From CAZMVY01 sp964653435 (lineage in GTDB: Bacteria > Planctomycetota > Phycisphaerae > UBA1845 > PWPN01), in contig CAZZFA010000013.1 in the NCBI GenBank assembly GCA_964653435.1, positions 1 through 64,000 on the forward strand: 64,000 nt of DNA, given 5' to 3'. Below, piece after piece: positions 15,996 to 25,077 of the stretch (the stretch's first letter is position 1; every line of letters begins with the position of its first letter). Below the pieces are notes generated by a model. The model worked only from the letters and a program-made list of their open reading frames with translations. It was not told the DNA's origin and did not search any database. The translations under genes and the position numbers were made by a program.

Positions 15996-16066
15996 GTCGG
16001 CATATGGAACTGCTCTGGTGCGGGCAGTCGCGCGTTGATTAATCCAGCCATGTGAGGAACGACCGT

Positions 16067-18457
16067 ATGGTAATGCCGCTGCGACGATCCGGTGCGTGGC
16101 CTTGGGCGATGGTGGCGGTGTTGGCTGCCGGCTCGGCAGCAGAAGGGGCGCAGGGGCTTGTCAGCGCGACCGGGGATAACGAGTGCGGTCAGCTCGGTAC
16201 CGGAGACGCACCGTGGTTTCCGCGGCAGACATTGATCGCCGGGCAGGTGACCGCGATCGCGAGGGGCGGGGCGCATGGCGTCGCGCTCACGTCGGACCGG
16301 AGGTTGTGGGCGTGGGGAAACAACATGTACGGCCAGTTGGGCGACGGGACGACGACGAATCGCGCGACGCCCGTTGCGGTCTCGGTCCTGTCGAGTGTGA
16401 TCGCGGTCGCGGGGGGCTACTATCACAATCTCGCGATCCAGTCGAATGGGATGGTGTGGGCGTGGGGTCGCAACGAATACGGCCAGTTGGGCGACGGGAC
16501 GCGGTCGAATCGCGCGACGCCCGTTGCGGTTTCGACTCCGGCGGGCGTGATCGCGGTTGCGGCCGGTGGCCAGCACAGCCTCGCGCTGAAGTCGGACGGG
16601 ACGGTGTGGGCGTGGGGAAACAACTACTATGGCCAGTTGGGCGATGGGACAACGACGATAGATCGCCCGACGCCCGCGGCGGTCTCCGGCCTGACGGGCG
16701 GAATCGCGATCGCGGGCGGGTTGTATCACAGCCTCGCGCTGAAGTCGGACGGGACGGTATGGGCGTGGGGATGGAATCACGGCGGCCTGTTGGGTGATGG
16801 GACGACGACGGAGCGCTGGACGCCCGTTGCGGTCTCGGGCCTGACGGGAGTGATCGCCATTGCGGCGGGCGGCTTCCACAGCCTCGCGCTGAAGTCGGAC
16901 GGGACGGTGTGGGCGTGGGGAAGCAACTACTACGGTCAGTTGGGCGATGGGACGACGACGGAGCGCTGGACGCCCGTTGCGGTCTCGGGCCTGACGGGTG
17001 TGGTCGCAGTGGCTGCGGGCGAGTATCACAGCCTCGCCGTGAAGTCGGACGGGACGGTGTGGGCGTGGGGTTACAATAACCATGCCCAGTTGGGCGATGG
17101 GACGATCACGACTCGCATGGGGCCCGTGGCCGTTTCCGGTCTGACCGACGTGATCGCGGTAGCGGCAGGCGTTTGGCACAGCTTCGCGCTCAAGTCGGAC
17201 GGGACGGTGTGGGCGTGGGGATGGAACCGCGACGGCCGGTTGGGTGACGGGACCACAGAGACGATTCGTTCAGTGGCCGTACTTGTGCCAGGCCTCAGCG
17301 GCCTGATCGCGGTGGCCGCGGGCGCGACTGACAGCCTCGCGATCAGATCGGACCAGACAGTGTGGGCGTGGGGAGACAACGGCTACGGCCAGTTGGGCGA
17401 CGGCACCACGACTTCGCGCTCGGCGCCGGTCGCTGTCTCCGGCCTGACGGGCGTGACCGCGGTGGCGGCGAGCGGGTATCACAGGCTCGCGCTCAGATCG
17501 GACCAGACGGTGTGGGCGTGGGGAGGCAACGGCTACGGCCAGTTGGGCGACGGCACCACGACTTCGCGCTCGGCGCCAGTCGCGGTCTCGGGCCTGACGG
17601 GTGTGATCGCGGTGGCGGTGGGCGAGTATCACAGCCTCGCCGTGATGTCGGACGGCACGGTGTGGGCGTGGGGATGGAACTCCTACGGCCAGTTGGGCGA
17701 TGGGACGACAACGGATCGCGCGACGCCTGTTGCGGTTACGGGTCTGACCGACGTGATCGCGGTCGCGGCCGGCGTGGGTCACAGTCTCGCGCTCAAGTCG
17801 GATGGGACGGTGTGGGCGTGGGGGTGGAACTACTACGGCCAGTTGGGCAACGGGAGGACGAATCGTTTGACGCCGGCTGCGGTCTCCAACCTCGCAGGTG
17901 CGATCGCGGTGGCGGCGGGTTGGTATCACAGCCTGGCCGTGAAGTCGGACGGGACGGTACGGGCCTGGGGACGCAACGACTTCGGCCAGTTGGGCGACGG
18001 GACGGGGGCGAATAGCCTGGTGCCCGTTGCGGTTTCGGGCTTGACGGGCGTGACCGCAGTGGCGGCGGGCCCGTATCACAGCCTCGCGTGCAAGTCAGAC
18101 GGGACGGCATGGGCGTGGGGGCAGAACTCCTCGGGCCAGTTGGGCGACGGGACGACGACGGGTCGCTTCACGCCCGTTGCGGTCTCGGGTCTGACCGGCG
18201 TGACTGGGGTTGCGGCGGGCCAAGGCCACAGTCTCTTCCTGCGGGCGTCGTCCTTTGGAGATTTCGACATGGACGGCGACGTGGACCTGGAGGATTTCGA
18301 CGTGTTCCGGGGCTGTTGGAACGGGCCGAACCGTCCGCCGCTCGGCTCGGGCTGCGAGGACGCCGACGCCGACGGCGATGCGGACGTGGACGTGGCGGAC
18401 TTCCTGAAGTTTCAGGGTTGTTTCAACGGCCCGGACCGGCCGGCCAAGTGCCCGTAG
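16067..18457 (+). CDS. Secreted RCC1-repeat double beta-propeller with dockerin-like tail
   Basis: The 796-residue protein has a signal peptide (WAMVAVLAAGSAAEGA), then about 14 RCC1 repeats of roughly 50 residues with the core VWAWGxNxYGQLGDGTTT...SLALKSDGT. Fourteen blades would make two seven-bladed propellers. The C terminus has two dockerin-like calcium loops (DFDMDGDVDLEDFDVF and DADADGDADVDVADFL), each followed by a Cys and an NGPN/NGPD motif, a tail common in planctomycete surface proteins. Start ATG at 16067 follows GAGGA by 8 nt; GTG at 16052 is an alternative. Function is probably surface adhesion or ligand binding. Repeats are nearly identical at the DNA level, implying recent duplication or conversion. 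Confidence 0.85.
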   Translation: MVMPLRRSGAWPWAMVAVLAAGSAAEGAQGLVSATGDNECGQLGTGDAPWFPRQTLIAGQVTAIARGGAHGVALTSDRRLWAWGNNMYGQLGDGTTTNRATPVAVSVLSSVIAVAGGYYHNLAIQSNGMVWAWGRNEYGQLGDGTRSNRATPVAVSTPAGVIAVAAGGQHSLALKSDGTVWAWGNNYYGQLGDGTTTIDRPTPAAVSGLTGGIAIAGGLYHSLALKSDGTVWAWGWNHGGLLGDGTTTERWTPVAVSGLTGVIAIAAGGFHSLALKSDGTVWAWGSNYYGQLGDGTTTERWTPVAVSGLTGVVAVAAGEYHSLAVKSDGTVWAWGYNNHAQLGDGTITTRMGPVAVSGLTDVIAVAAGVWHSFALKSDGTVWAWGWNRDGRLGDGTTETIRSVAVLVPGLSGLIAVAAGATDSLAIRSDQTVWAWGDNGYGQLGDGTTTSRSAPVAVSGLTGVTAVAASGYHRLALRSDQTVWAWGGNGYGQLGDGTTTSRSAPVAVSGLTGVIAVAVGEYHSLAVMSDGTVWAWGWNSYGQLGDGTTTDRATPVAVTGLTDVIAVAAGVGHSLALKSDGTVWAWGWNYYGQLGNGRTNRLTPAAVSNLAGAIAVAAGWYHSLAVKSDGTVRAWGRNDFGQLGDGTGANSLVPVAVSGLTGVTAVAAGPYHSLACKSDGTAWAWGQNSSGQLGDGTTTGRFTPVAVSGLTGVTGVAAGQGHSLFLRASSFGDFDMDGDVDLEDFDVFRGCWNGPNRPPLGSGCEDADADGDADVDVADFLKFQGCFNGPDRPAKCP
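16310..18240 (+). repeat. Tandem ~150-bp RCC1-coding repeats
   Basis: About 13 full units and one partial N-terminal unit of about 150 bp lie in tandem. The copies around 17345-17440 and 17495-17590 differ at only a few bases. The recurrent core is GGTGTGGGCGTGGGG followed by GGCCAGTTGGGCGA. Such similarity makes the array prone to recombination and to assembly collapse. Confidence 0.85.
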
Positions 18458-18604
18458 CGCGGGCGGCGCCTGTGCCCCAAGCCGAGGAATGGACCTCGCC
18501 CGTCGCCGAAATCTTCGCCGGCAAGTACGACTTTCGGGATAAGGAGTCCAGGGAAGACCGTTCCCCGCATCGTTATGGTCCGACCCGTACGATGGGCCGG
18601 CCGA

Positions 18605-19171
18605 TCACGGCGGCGGGGGCGTCGTTACTGTCCACTGCCCGGTCGGGCTTCGCGCCAGGCGGATCTTGCCGCGGTGTCGGGGAGAGATGTCGATGCCCTG
18701 TCTGTCGATCCGCAGGATGATGCGATGCTTCGGCCGGATCGGGAGCATCGACAGGTCCAGCGTGAGCGCCGAGACGTTGTCGGTGTCCACATCGATTTTG
18801 TTCGCCTCCGGGAACAGGCCCGAGACGCGAGCCGCGCGGCCCTTGTCAGCAAACGATTCGATGTGAAGCCAGCCGGCCTGCGGGTCGTCGGGCGAGTCGA
18901 TCGTGAAGGCGACCCGGTACGGCGGCACGTCGTGGTAGGGGGGCTTCGGACGTTCCCGGCCGGCGGCCGATGCCTCGGCGGGCATTGACGCCGGCGGCGC
19001 GGTCTGCTTTGCGGCGGGTTGCGTCGGGGCGGCCGACGTAGCGGGCGCCGTCCGGGGCGTTGCGGCGGGCGTCTCGCCCGCGGGCCGGGGTGTCTCCCGA
19101 CAGCCGACCAGACTCAGCCAGCCGGTACACAGTACGATGACGGCGATCATGGCCGAAGGTTCTCGCGACAC
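18605..19171 (-). CDS. Hypothetical lipoprotein
   Basis: The 188-residue protein has a lipoprotein signal peptide ending LSLVGC, followed by a long Ala/Pro/Thr-rich linker (about residues 25-75) and a compact C-terminal beta-rich domain (PYRVAFTIDSPDDPQAGWLHIESF onward). I do not recognise the domain. GTG at 19171 is chosen because AAGGAG sits 6 nt upstream. It lies 26 nt after the YbjQ-like gene and is last in a four-gene minus-strand membrane operon, so it probably works at the cell envelope with those proteins. Confidence 0.65.
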   Translation of the reverse strand: MSREPSAMIAVIVLCTGWLSLVGCRETPRPAGETPAATPRTAPATSAAPTQPAAKQTAPPASMPAEASAAGRERPKPPYHDVPPYRVAFTIDSPDDPQAGWLHIESFADKGRAARVSGLFPEANKIDVDTDNVSALTLDLSMLPIRPKHRIILRIDRQGIDISPRHRGKIRLARSPTGQWTVTTPPPP

Positions 19172-19197
19172 GCGCGTCTCCTTATCCGAGATGACGA

Positions 19198-19683
19198 TCA
19201 CCGGTCCTGCCCGCCGGTTTTTTCCACTTCGCCGATCCGCCGGACCCGCACCGCGTCGCCCGACGCGCCGCAGCGGCCTGCGAGGCTTCGCTCGGGCCGG
19301 ACGTTGATCACGGCATTCGCGCCGACGCGGGCGGCGGCGGCCTTGAGCCCGTCGATCGCCTCGGCCGGCGAGCGGAAGCCCTCGACGAACACGGCTTCGA
19401 CCTGTTGCACGATCTCGTAGCCGGCCAGCCGTTCGCCGCTGGATGTGGCGACGATCCTGCCCGCCAGTTCGCGGCGTTCGCGTGCGGCCTCCTCTGGATC
19501 TATACCGTACTTCTGGAGTTTGGGATGCAGCACGGCGGGGCGGCGGGACCGCTGAAAGCGCCGGATTCGCCCCCACAGACTCCGACCGAGAAACAGCGCG
19601 GCCAGAGCGACAGCCCCAAGCTTCGCATAGAGCTGATACTCATCCGGTACGAACGGCATGCTCCAGAGGGTGATCATGGCCAT
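19198..19683 (-). CDS. YbjQ/DUF74-like membrane-anchored protein
   Basis: The 161-residue protein has one N-terminal membrane segment (YAKLGAVALAALFLGRSLWG) and a C-terminal domain GYEIVQQVEAVFVEGFRSPAEAIDGLK...VGANAVINV. That arrangement matches the YbjQ (DUF74) fold, in which small proteins form pentameric rings. The usual heavy-metal role proposed for the family is not demonstrated. ATG at 19683 is used, with a second in-frame ATG at 19677. It lies 46 nt after the GT2 gene in the same operon. Confidence 0.65.
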   Translation of the reverse strand: MAMITLWSMPFVPDEYQLYAKLGAVALAALFLGRSLWGRIRRFQRSRRPAVLHPKLQKYGIDPEEAARERRELAGRIVATSSGERLAGYEIVQQVEAVFVEGFRSPAEAIDGLKAAAARVGANAVINVRPERSLAGRCGASGDAVRVRRIGEVEKTGGQDR

Positions 19684-19729
19684 GAGTGACGGTTCCGGGT
19701 GGCGTCTCCCGCGTTGTGCGTCCTGCGTG

Positions 19730-21046
19730 TCATACGGTATCGGTCGCCGGTCGCGTGGCCGGGGCCTTTCGCGGAGGCTCCTGGTTCGCCGCGACGGCGG
19801 AATCGGCCGGCGAGTTCGCCGCGGGCGGCGGCGTTTCGACTGCGTTGCCGCGGTATGCGGTTCCGCGCCAGACGGTGGTCGTGCGCCCGCCGAGCTTGAA
19901 CATGGCGTTGACCAGCATGCCGATGCAGATCACGGCGCCCACGATGAACGTCGGCGCCAGCCACACGTTCACCCGGCTGAGCCGATAGAACCGGGCGATC
20001 GTGACGATATGCATCGCCACGGCGGTCGTTGCGGCGAGCGCCACCAGCCGCCACGGGCCGGCGTCGGTCCAGCCCCGCGCGGCAATGACGGCCCAGGCCG
20101 CCACCGCGCTGCCGTACGGCAGGACGTTTGTTACAAGCAGGAACGCCGTCGAGATCAGCAGGCGCCGGAAGGAGCCGAAGCACCCGTAGAAGATCCGGCT
20201 CCAGCCGCGCCAGATCTGGCGCAGCCCCGAGTACATCCGCACGGAATAGAGGTTGTCGTTCTGAACGACGGCGAGGCGCTGCCCGCGCTCCTTCGCGAGG
20301 CGGGCCATGTGCATGTCCTCGTTCACCTGGGTTCTCACCGCCTCGTGGCCGCCGATGGCGTCGTAGGTGCTTCGTTTCATGAGCATGAACGCGCCGTTGG
20401 CATAGGCCGCCGGATGCTTCGGGTCGTTGACGCGCTTGGGGTGGAACCAGAAGACCATCACCGCGCCGCAGACGGGCTGGATGATCCGCTCCCAGAAGCT
20501 GCGCGTTTCGAGGATCGGAAGGACCGACAGGAAGTCGATGCCGTTCTCGACCGCATGCCGCATGGCGAGCGACAGGGTGCGCGTGGAGATCTGCCGGCAA
20601 TCCGCATCGGAGAAGCAGAGCCACTCGCCGACGGCGCGTTCCATGCCTTCGCGCATGGCGTTGTTCTTGCCGAACCAGCCGTCGCGGAGGTGCCCCACAT
20701 GAATGACCTTGAGCCGGTCCGGGTTGCCCGCGTTCTTCGCTTCGGCGGCCAGGCGGTCCAGGATGGCCGGCGTCCGGTCGGTGCTGCGATCGTCGATGAC
20801 GATCAGTTCGAAGCGCGGATAATCCTGCGCGAGCATCGTGCGGACGGCGCGTTCGATGTTCTCCTCTTCATCCTTGGCGGCGATGAGCACGGAGACCATG
20901 GGCGGATTCGGCGGCGGGCCGTCGTAGGACCGCTCGTCAAGCGGGCGCTGCTCGCGCCGAGCGCGGGAAATCTCCAGGTTCCGGCTGGCCCAGACCAGCG
21001 CAATGAGAAACAGAACGACGACCCAGACACACCAGGCGGCGCCCAT
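19730..21046 (-). CDS. Family 2 membrane glycosyltransferase
   Basis: The 438-residue protein has an N-terminal membrane helix (AAWCVWVVVLFLIALVW), a GT-A domain with MVSVLIAAKDEEENIERAV, VIDDRSTDRT, the metal-binding FSDADCRQ and the acceptor-site ANGAFMLMKRSTYDAIGG...VNEDMHMAR (ED), and three or four C-terminal membrane helices. This layout resembles the hopanoid- and carotenoid-associated GT2 enzymes (HpnB/CrtQ type), so a lipid acceptor is likely. The substrate is not known. ATG at 21046 gives an N terminus that starts directly with the membrane helix. It belongs to the minus-strand membrane operon. Confidence 0.82.
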   Translation of the reverse strand: MGAAWCVWVVVLFLIALVWASRNLEISRARREQRPLDERSYDGPPPNPPMVSVLIAAKDEEENIERAVRTMLAQDYPRFELIVIDDRSTDRTPAILDRLAAEAKNAGNPDRLKVIHVGHLRDGWFGKNNAMREGMERAVGEWLCFSDADCRQISTRTLSLAMRHAVENGIDFLSVLPILETRSFWERIIQPVCGAVMVFWFHPKRVNDPKHPAAYANGAFMLMKRSTYDAIGGHEAVRTQVNEDMHMARLAKERGQRLAVVQNDNLYSVRMYSGLRQIWRGWSRIFYGCFGSFRRLLISTAFLLVTNVLPYGSAVAAWAVIAARGWTDAGPWRLVALAATTAVAMHIVTIARFYRLSRVNVWLAPTFIVGAVICIGMLVNAMFKLGGRTTTVWRGTAYRGNAVETPPPAANSPADSAVAANQEPPRKAPATRPATDTV

Positions 21047-21257
21047 AGCACCAGGCCTTTCTTGCCCCAGCGATTCGTTACGGCAGCGGTGCATTATCGC
21101 GGGCAGGCCGCGCGACGGCAACCGCCGGCGAAACGCGAGGAGGAGCTTTGGCGCCCCGGCCGCATAACCGGATGCGGGCGGATGTCGTGTCCCGGGGGGG
21201 CACTCCCGCCGTTCGCACCACTGCGTGGCGGCTGGAGGGCGAGTTGCCGATCAGACG

Positions 21258-22025
21258 TTACAGTCCCAGGTCCTCGACGAGGCCCAGGCCCGCGCCGAGC
21301 AGCACGACGCCTGCCACGAAGAGAAGGGCGGCGATCGATCCCCAGATGCGCATTCCCCATGCGGCGCGTGCACGGAGGTTCTCCTCGGTGCGGAAACTGA
21401 TGATGAATGGGCGATCGACGACCTCGGGTTTGCGAATGGTGTTGTCCTCTCCCACCTGCCCCAGGACGTATACCGGCTGGCCTACGGGCAGGACGGCCTC
21501 CGCGTAGCTCAGATGGCCGCCCATGTGGCGCGGCCGGATGTGGTAGGCCGGGCTGTCCGGCAGGGGGCCGTCGAGACCGGCCATGCCGTCGAGAAGGTCC
21601 TCTTCGGCGCCGTTCGGTCGAACCGTCGCTTCGCCGGTGCCGTCGTAGACCTGGAAATCGATCCGGCCGTCGTTGGCGTACCGGGTTTCGGTGTGATGCT
21701 CGGTGACCACGCGGGTTTGCCCTTTCGCATCCCGTGTGACGCGGGTGGTCGTCCAGTGCTCGGTGACGCTGGATCGGAAAATCACGCAGGGAATCCGGGC
21801 CAGGTCGGAGATGAGCGGTTCGGCGGCCCCTGTCACACCCTTGACTTCCACCATGTCTGCGCCGAGGCCGGGGATGTCGTTCGTGGCAACGGTCGGTACC
21901 TCGACGATCGCGTTGTAACGGCGGGCGGATCGCCGGTAGCCCAGGGCATAGGCGATGGCGCTGAGCAGCAGAGCCGCCACACCGATGGTGAAGGCGGTGG
22001 GATTGTGCGGGTTCCATGTCGCCAT
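21258..22025 (-). CDS. GIDE-domain (MUL1/MAPL-like) membrane protein
   Basis: The 255-residue protein has a membrane helix near residues 10-30 and another near 230-250. Between them is a domain with VEVKGVTGAAEPLISDLARIPCVIF, a run of paired aromatic/basic strands and VLPVGQPVYVLGQVG. This order matches the GIDE domain of eukaryotic MUL1/MAPL E3 ligases and its bacterial homologues. No RING follows, so it is not itself an E3 ligase. It should sit in the cytoplasmic membrane with the domain on one side. It heads a minus-strand operon with the GT2, YbjQ-like and lipoprotein genes, which hints at envelope remodelling. Confidence 0.7.
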   Translation of the reverse strand: MATWNPHNPTAFTIGVAALLLSAIAYALGYRRSARRYNAIVEVPTVATNDIPGLGADMVEVKGVTGAAEPLISDLARIPCVIFRSSVTEHWTTTRVTRDAKGQTRVVTEHHTETRYANDGRIDFQVYDGTGEATVRPNGAEEDLLDGMAGLDGPLPDSPAYHIRPRHMGGHLSYAEAVLPVGQPVYVLGQVGEDNTIRKPEVVDRPFIISFRTEENLRARAAWGMRIWGSIAALLFVAGVVLLGAGLGLVEDLGL

Positions 22026-22069
22026 TACGCCGATAGGCTATAGCTCGTCGGCGGCTTCGGCAAGGACGA

Positions 22070-22098
22070 TTCACAAGCCGTGCGATGCGTGCTACTAT
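22070..22098 (+). promoter_or_regulatory. Promoter for the SEC-C/VWA/TPR genes
   Basis: TTCACA (22070-22075), a 17-bp spacer and TACTAT (22093-22098) form a good sigma70-type promoter. The leader to the ATG at 22149 would be about 45 nt. It lies between divergent genes (GIDE to the left). Confidence 0.55.
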
Positions 22099-22148
22099 CA
22101 TGTTGCGACGGAACAGGTTCGGGCTTCCGTCGGTCGGAGTACATCACG

Positions 22149-22364
22149 ATGCCTTTGAGCGATGACAAGGGACGCGATCGGTTCGACCGCAAGCGGATCA
22201 GGGAAGAGCGGCACAGGAAGCAGTTGCCCACGGAGGACGAACCGGCGCTTCCGCCGCCGGTAGAGCCGGTCCACGTGGACAAGACGCCGGGACGCAACGA
22301 CCCGTGCCCCTGCGGCTCGGGGAAGAAGTACAAGAAGTGCTGCGGCAAGGACAAAGAGAAGTAG
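22149..22364 (+). CDS. Small SEC-C motif protein
   Basis: The 71-residue protein is a charged, basic N-terminal half followed by a C-terminal SEC-C zinc motif, PGRNDPCPCGSGKKYKKCCG, the same metal-binding module that ends SecA. The three Cys clusters (CPC, CC) are complete. Stand-alone SEC-C proteins may bind nucleic acid, ribosomes or SecB-like partners; its partner is unknown. The ATG at 22149 is the first that avoids a non-conserved upstream extension. It precedes the VWA gene by 21 nt. Confidence 0.8.
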   Translation: MPLSDDKGRDRFDRKRIREERHRKQLPTEDEPALPPPVEPVHVDKTPGRNDPCPCGSGKKYKKCCGKDKEK

Positions 22365-22385
22365 GGCGTCTCGGATCGGTCCGGC

Positions 22386-23471
22386 ATGATCCCGCAGAGT
22401 CCTCCATGCGATCGTGCGATCAACGCCACGGACGGGCCGGCGCCCGGCCGGCGGAGGCGGGCGGCACTGGCCCGGAGGTTGCGCGAGAGCCCGCTGTCTG
22501 CAGCGGGGATCTCCGTGGCGATTCACCTGCTTGTGTTCGCCGTGCTGCTGAAGGTCGTCTGGCAGGATCGGCCGCCGCCTCCGCGACAGATCATCGCCGA
22601 GGCGTGGCTCGGCCCGCCGGGCGGCGGCGCCCCGGGCGGGCCCGGCGGCCCGCGGCCTGCGCGCGGGAAACCAGACGCCCCCAGCCCCGTACCGACGCCC
22701 GCCGTCAGCGTTTCCGCGGGCGCGGCAGGCGTGAAGGATGACGACCTCAAGCGCCTGATCGGCACGTTTGACGCGGGCGCGCAAGAGATACTCCCCGCCG
22801 CCTCCTCCGGCAGGGGCGAGACCGGCGGGCTCGGGCTGGGGCTGGGCGGGACCGGCGACGGGTTGCCCGGGACCGGCGGCGGGTCGGGCTCGTTCGGGGC
22901 CGTCACAGGCGACGGTCCGGCATCGGGCTTCTTCGGGCAGCGAGGCAACGCCTACAAGGTCGTGTACGTCATTGACACCTCCGGCTCGCTCGGCTGGATC
23001 TTCGAGCCGGTGCAGCGGGCGCTCATCGAGTCGATCGATCAGCTTCGTCCCACGCAGAGCTTTCACGTCATCTTTGCCGGAAGCAGGCCCATCGAGCTGC
23101 CGCCGCGCAAGCTCGTTCCGGCGATCGAGGCGTACAAGGAGCCCGCCCGCCGGTTCATTCGCGAACTGGTGCCCGAGCTTCAGTGCGATCCGGTTGCGGC
23201 GATGCAGCGTGCGTTCGCCGTCGGTCCGGAACTGATCTACTTCCTCACCGACGGCGACTTCGGCCTGGCGGGCAAGGAACTGCTCGCCCGGCTGCGCGAA
23301 TGGAATGCCGACCGGCGCGTTCATATCACCACGATCGGCTTCGGTGTGAAGCTCACAAGTGCGCAACTCGGAGGCCAGCCCGTCGGCGAGCCGATCCTGC
23401 GTCAGATTGCGCAGGAGCACGGCGGGAACTTCCGCTGGGTCTCGCCGGACGAGGCCGAGGGGCGGAAATGA
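22386..23471 (+). CDS. Membrane-anchored VWA-domain protein
   Basis: The 361-residue protein has a basic N terminus, one membrane helix (about 38-59), a long Gly/Pro-rich spacer (about 60-185) and a C-terminal von Willebrand factor A domain. The MIDAS start is DTSGSL (197-202), and FLTDGDF provides the later Asp. The layout resembles TonB-like proteins with a VWA head and recurs in planctomycete clusters that build envelope complexes. Its stop overlaps the start of the TPR gene (ATGA), so the two products probably form one complex. Confidence 0.75.
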   Translation: MIPQSPPCDRAINATDGPAPGRRRRAALARRLRESPLSAAGISVAIHLLVFAVLLKVVWQDRPPPPRQIIAEAWLGPPGGGAPGGPGGPRPARGKPDAPSPVPTPAVSVSAGAAGVKDDDLKRLIGTFDAGAQEILPAASSGRGETGGLGLGLGGTGDGLPGTGGGSGSFGAVTGDGPASGFFGQRGNAYKVVYVIDTSGSLGWIFEPVQRALIESIDQLRPTQSFHVIFAGSRPIELPPRKLVPAIEAYKEPARRFIRELVPELQCDPVAAMQRAFAVGPELIYFLTDGDFGLAGKELLARLREWNADRRVHITTIGFGVKLTSAQLGGQPVGEPILRQIAQEHGGNFRWVSPDEAEGRK

Positions 23472-24586
23472 TACGGCCGGCGGCGGAGCCACGAAGGGCT
23501 GAGGCGACGAAGGAGAACGCGACGCGCCGTTTCCGCGCGGGGGTACGGATCGCGCTGGTCACGGCCCTGCTTACCGCGACGGATGCGGCGGCGGACGAGA
23601 TTCAGACCGTCACGAACGCCCGGTACGTCTCCGTGCGACTGGAGGATGTGAGGGACGGAAAGCTCATCTTTCGCGACGTACAGGGCCGTACGGCGGAGCG
23701 TGCGGTAGTGGATGTACGGACGCTGATGATCACCGGCTGGGAGGCATTCAACCGGGCGGAGGCGTCTCTGGCGGCGAGGCAATACCGGCAGGCGGCACGG
23801 GAGTTTGAGGCGATCCTTCGCGATGTGGAGCAGGCCGGGCCGGACGTGGGCCGGCCGCGCCATCGCCGGGAACTCGTACTGGCGCGGTTCGCCACCGCGT
23901 GTGACGGCGAGGGGCGCTTTGACCGTGCAGTGGAGGCATATATCGCGCTGTGCAAGGCGTGGGGCGCGGGCGCCGAGGGCCTTGAGCCGAAAAACGTACC
24001 GCCGCGGGAATCGGCGTTTTATGCGGCGGCGACGGAGGCGCTGGCTGCGGCGATTTCCGAGGCCGCGGGAACGGCGGCCGGCGACCTGCTCCGCCGGTAC
24101 CGGGAGCGGCTGGCCGGGACACCGGCCACACAACCGGCGAGCCGGCCGGCCGTGGTCAAGCCGACCGTGAAGCCCGATCCGCACCCACGCGAGGGCCGCC
24201 GGGAGACGGATCCGCGACTGACGCAGGTCAGCCGATGGATCGACGCAGGCCAGACCGACCGGGCGGCGAGACTCATCGACGCCGTGCTGCGAGCCGGGCC
24301 CGTGGAGACGCTGGCACCGTGGTATTACCGGCAGGGCCGGTGTCTGGAGGCAGCCGCAAAGAGTGACGAGGACCGCCTGCGGGCGGCGCTGGCGTACATG
24401 CGCGTCCCTGTGCATTACCCGGGCGATCCCCTGTGTGCCGAGTGCCTGTACCGGGCGGCGATGATTCACATCCGGCTCGGCCACGCGGACCGGGCGACGG
24501 GACTCTTGCGCGAGGCGATGCGGTATTCGCCACCGGCCGATCTCAAGGCTCGCTGCGAACAGGCGATGCAAGAGGCCTGTCGGTAG
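23468..24586 (+). CDS. Exported TPR-like protein
   Basis: The 372-residue protein has a hydrophobic signal segment (RIALVTALLTATDAAAD), an N-terminal small beta domain (YVSVRLEDVRDGKLIFRD) and helical repeats in the C-terminal two thirds with TPR spacing (EAFNRAEASLAARQYRQAAREFEAIL; FDRAVEAYIALCKAWG; AECLYRAAMIHIRLGHADRATGLLREA). A low-complexity linker (AGTPATQPASRPAVVKPTVK) splits the repeats. It is coupled by ATGA overlap to the VWA gene. A periplasmic scaffold for that protein is the likely role. Confidence 0.65.
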   Translation: MIRPAAEPRRAEATKENATRRFRAGVRIALVTALLTATDAAADEIQTVTNARYVSVRLEDVRDGKLIFRDVQGRTAERAVVDVRTLMITGWEAFNRAEASLAARQYRQAAREFEAILRDVEQAGPDVGRPRHRRELVLARFATACDGEGRFDRAVEAYIALCKAWGAGAEGLEPKNVPPRESAFYAAATEALAAAISEAAGTAAGDLLRRYRERLAGTPATQPASRPAVVKPTVKPDPHPREGRRETDPRLTQVSRWIDAGQTDRAARLIDAVLRAGPVETLAPWYYRQGRCLEAAAKSDEDRLRAALAYMRVPVHYPGDPLCAECLYRAAMIHIRLGHADRATGLLREAMRYSPPADLKARCEQAMQEACR

Positions 24587-24659
24587 TGCCGTTTCCGGTG
24601 AGACAGTTTCGCATGCGGCGAGCCGCGCGAAATCGTCCTGCCGAAGACGGTGGCAGCGC

Positions 24660-24983
24660 TCAATGCTCGTGCTCGTGTTTGGCGCAGTGCGGGCAGAGGA
24701 ACCGTGTCTTGCGGGATCGCCCCGACGTCGGCGCCAATTCCGCGGGGAATTCATAGCCGCAGCAGCGGCACTTGCGCGGGTTGGTCTCCGCGACGCGGCG
24801 AGTCCACCATCCCGCGACGAGGCTGGGAAGTACGCCGCGGCCCTGACAGAGCGGACAGACATCGTAGAATCGCTTCAGGACGGCTTCGCGGATGAAGGAC
24901 GATTTGTCCGGCAGCCGACTGAGCATCTCGGCGAGGTGGGCATCCACGCGAAACGATACGACGACCTGTTTGTCTGTTGCCAT
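24660..24983 (-). CDS. Ribbon-helix-helix protein with CxxC zinc motifs and His-rich tail
   Basis: This 107-residue protein begins with a ribbon-helix-helix DNA-binding domain (VVVSFRVDAHLAEMLSRL, FIREAVLKRF). The rest is cysteine-rich: CPLCQGRG (half a DnaJ-type zinc module), KCRCCGYEFP and CPHCAKHEHEH at the end. It looks like a small regulator that carries structural zinc and perhaps a metal-sensing histidine tail. I do not recognise a named family. It is divergent from the small membrane gene at 25078 (94 bp between), which may be its target. Confidence 0.6.
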   Translation of the reverse strand: MATDKQVVVSFRVDAHLAEMLSRLPDKSSFIREAVLKRFYDVCPLCQGRGVLPSLVAGWWTRRVAETNPRKCRCCGYEFPAELAPTSGRSRKTRFLCPHCAKHEHEH

Positions 24984-25077
24984 GAAGAGTCTCCCTCGGG
25001 CGGCCGTCGCTGCGGCTGCCGCGATCCGGTATTATGGAAGGCGACGGCGGGTCGGACAAGCGGGACGCGAGCCGATC

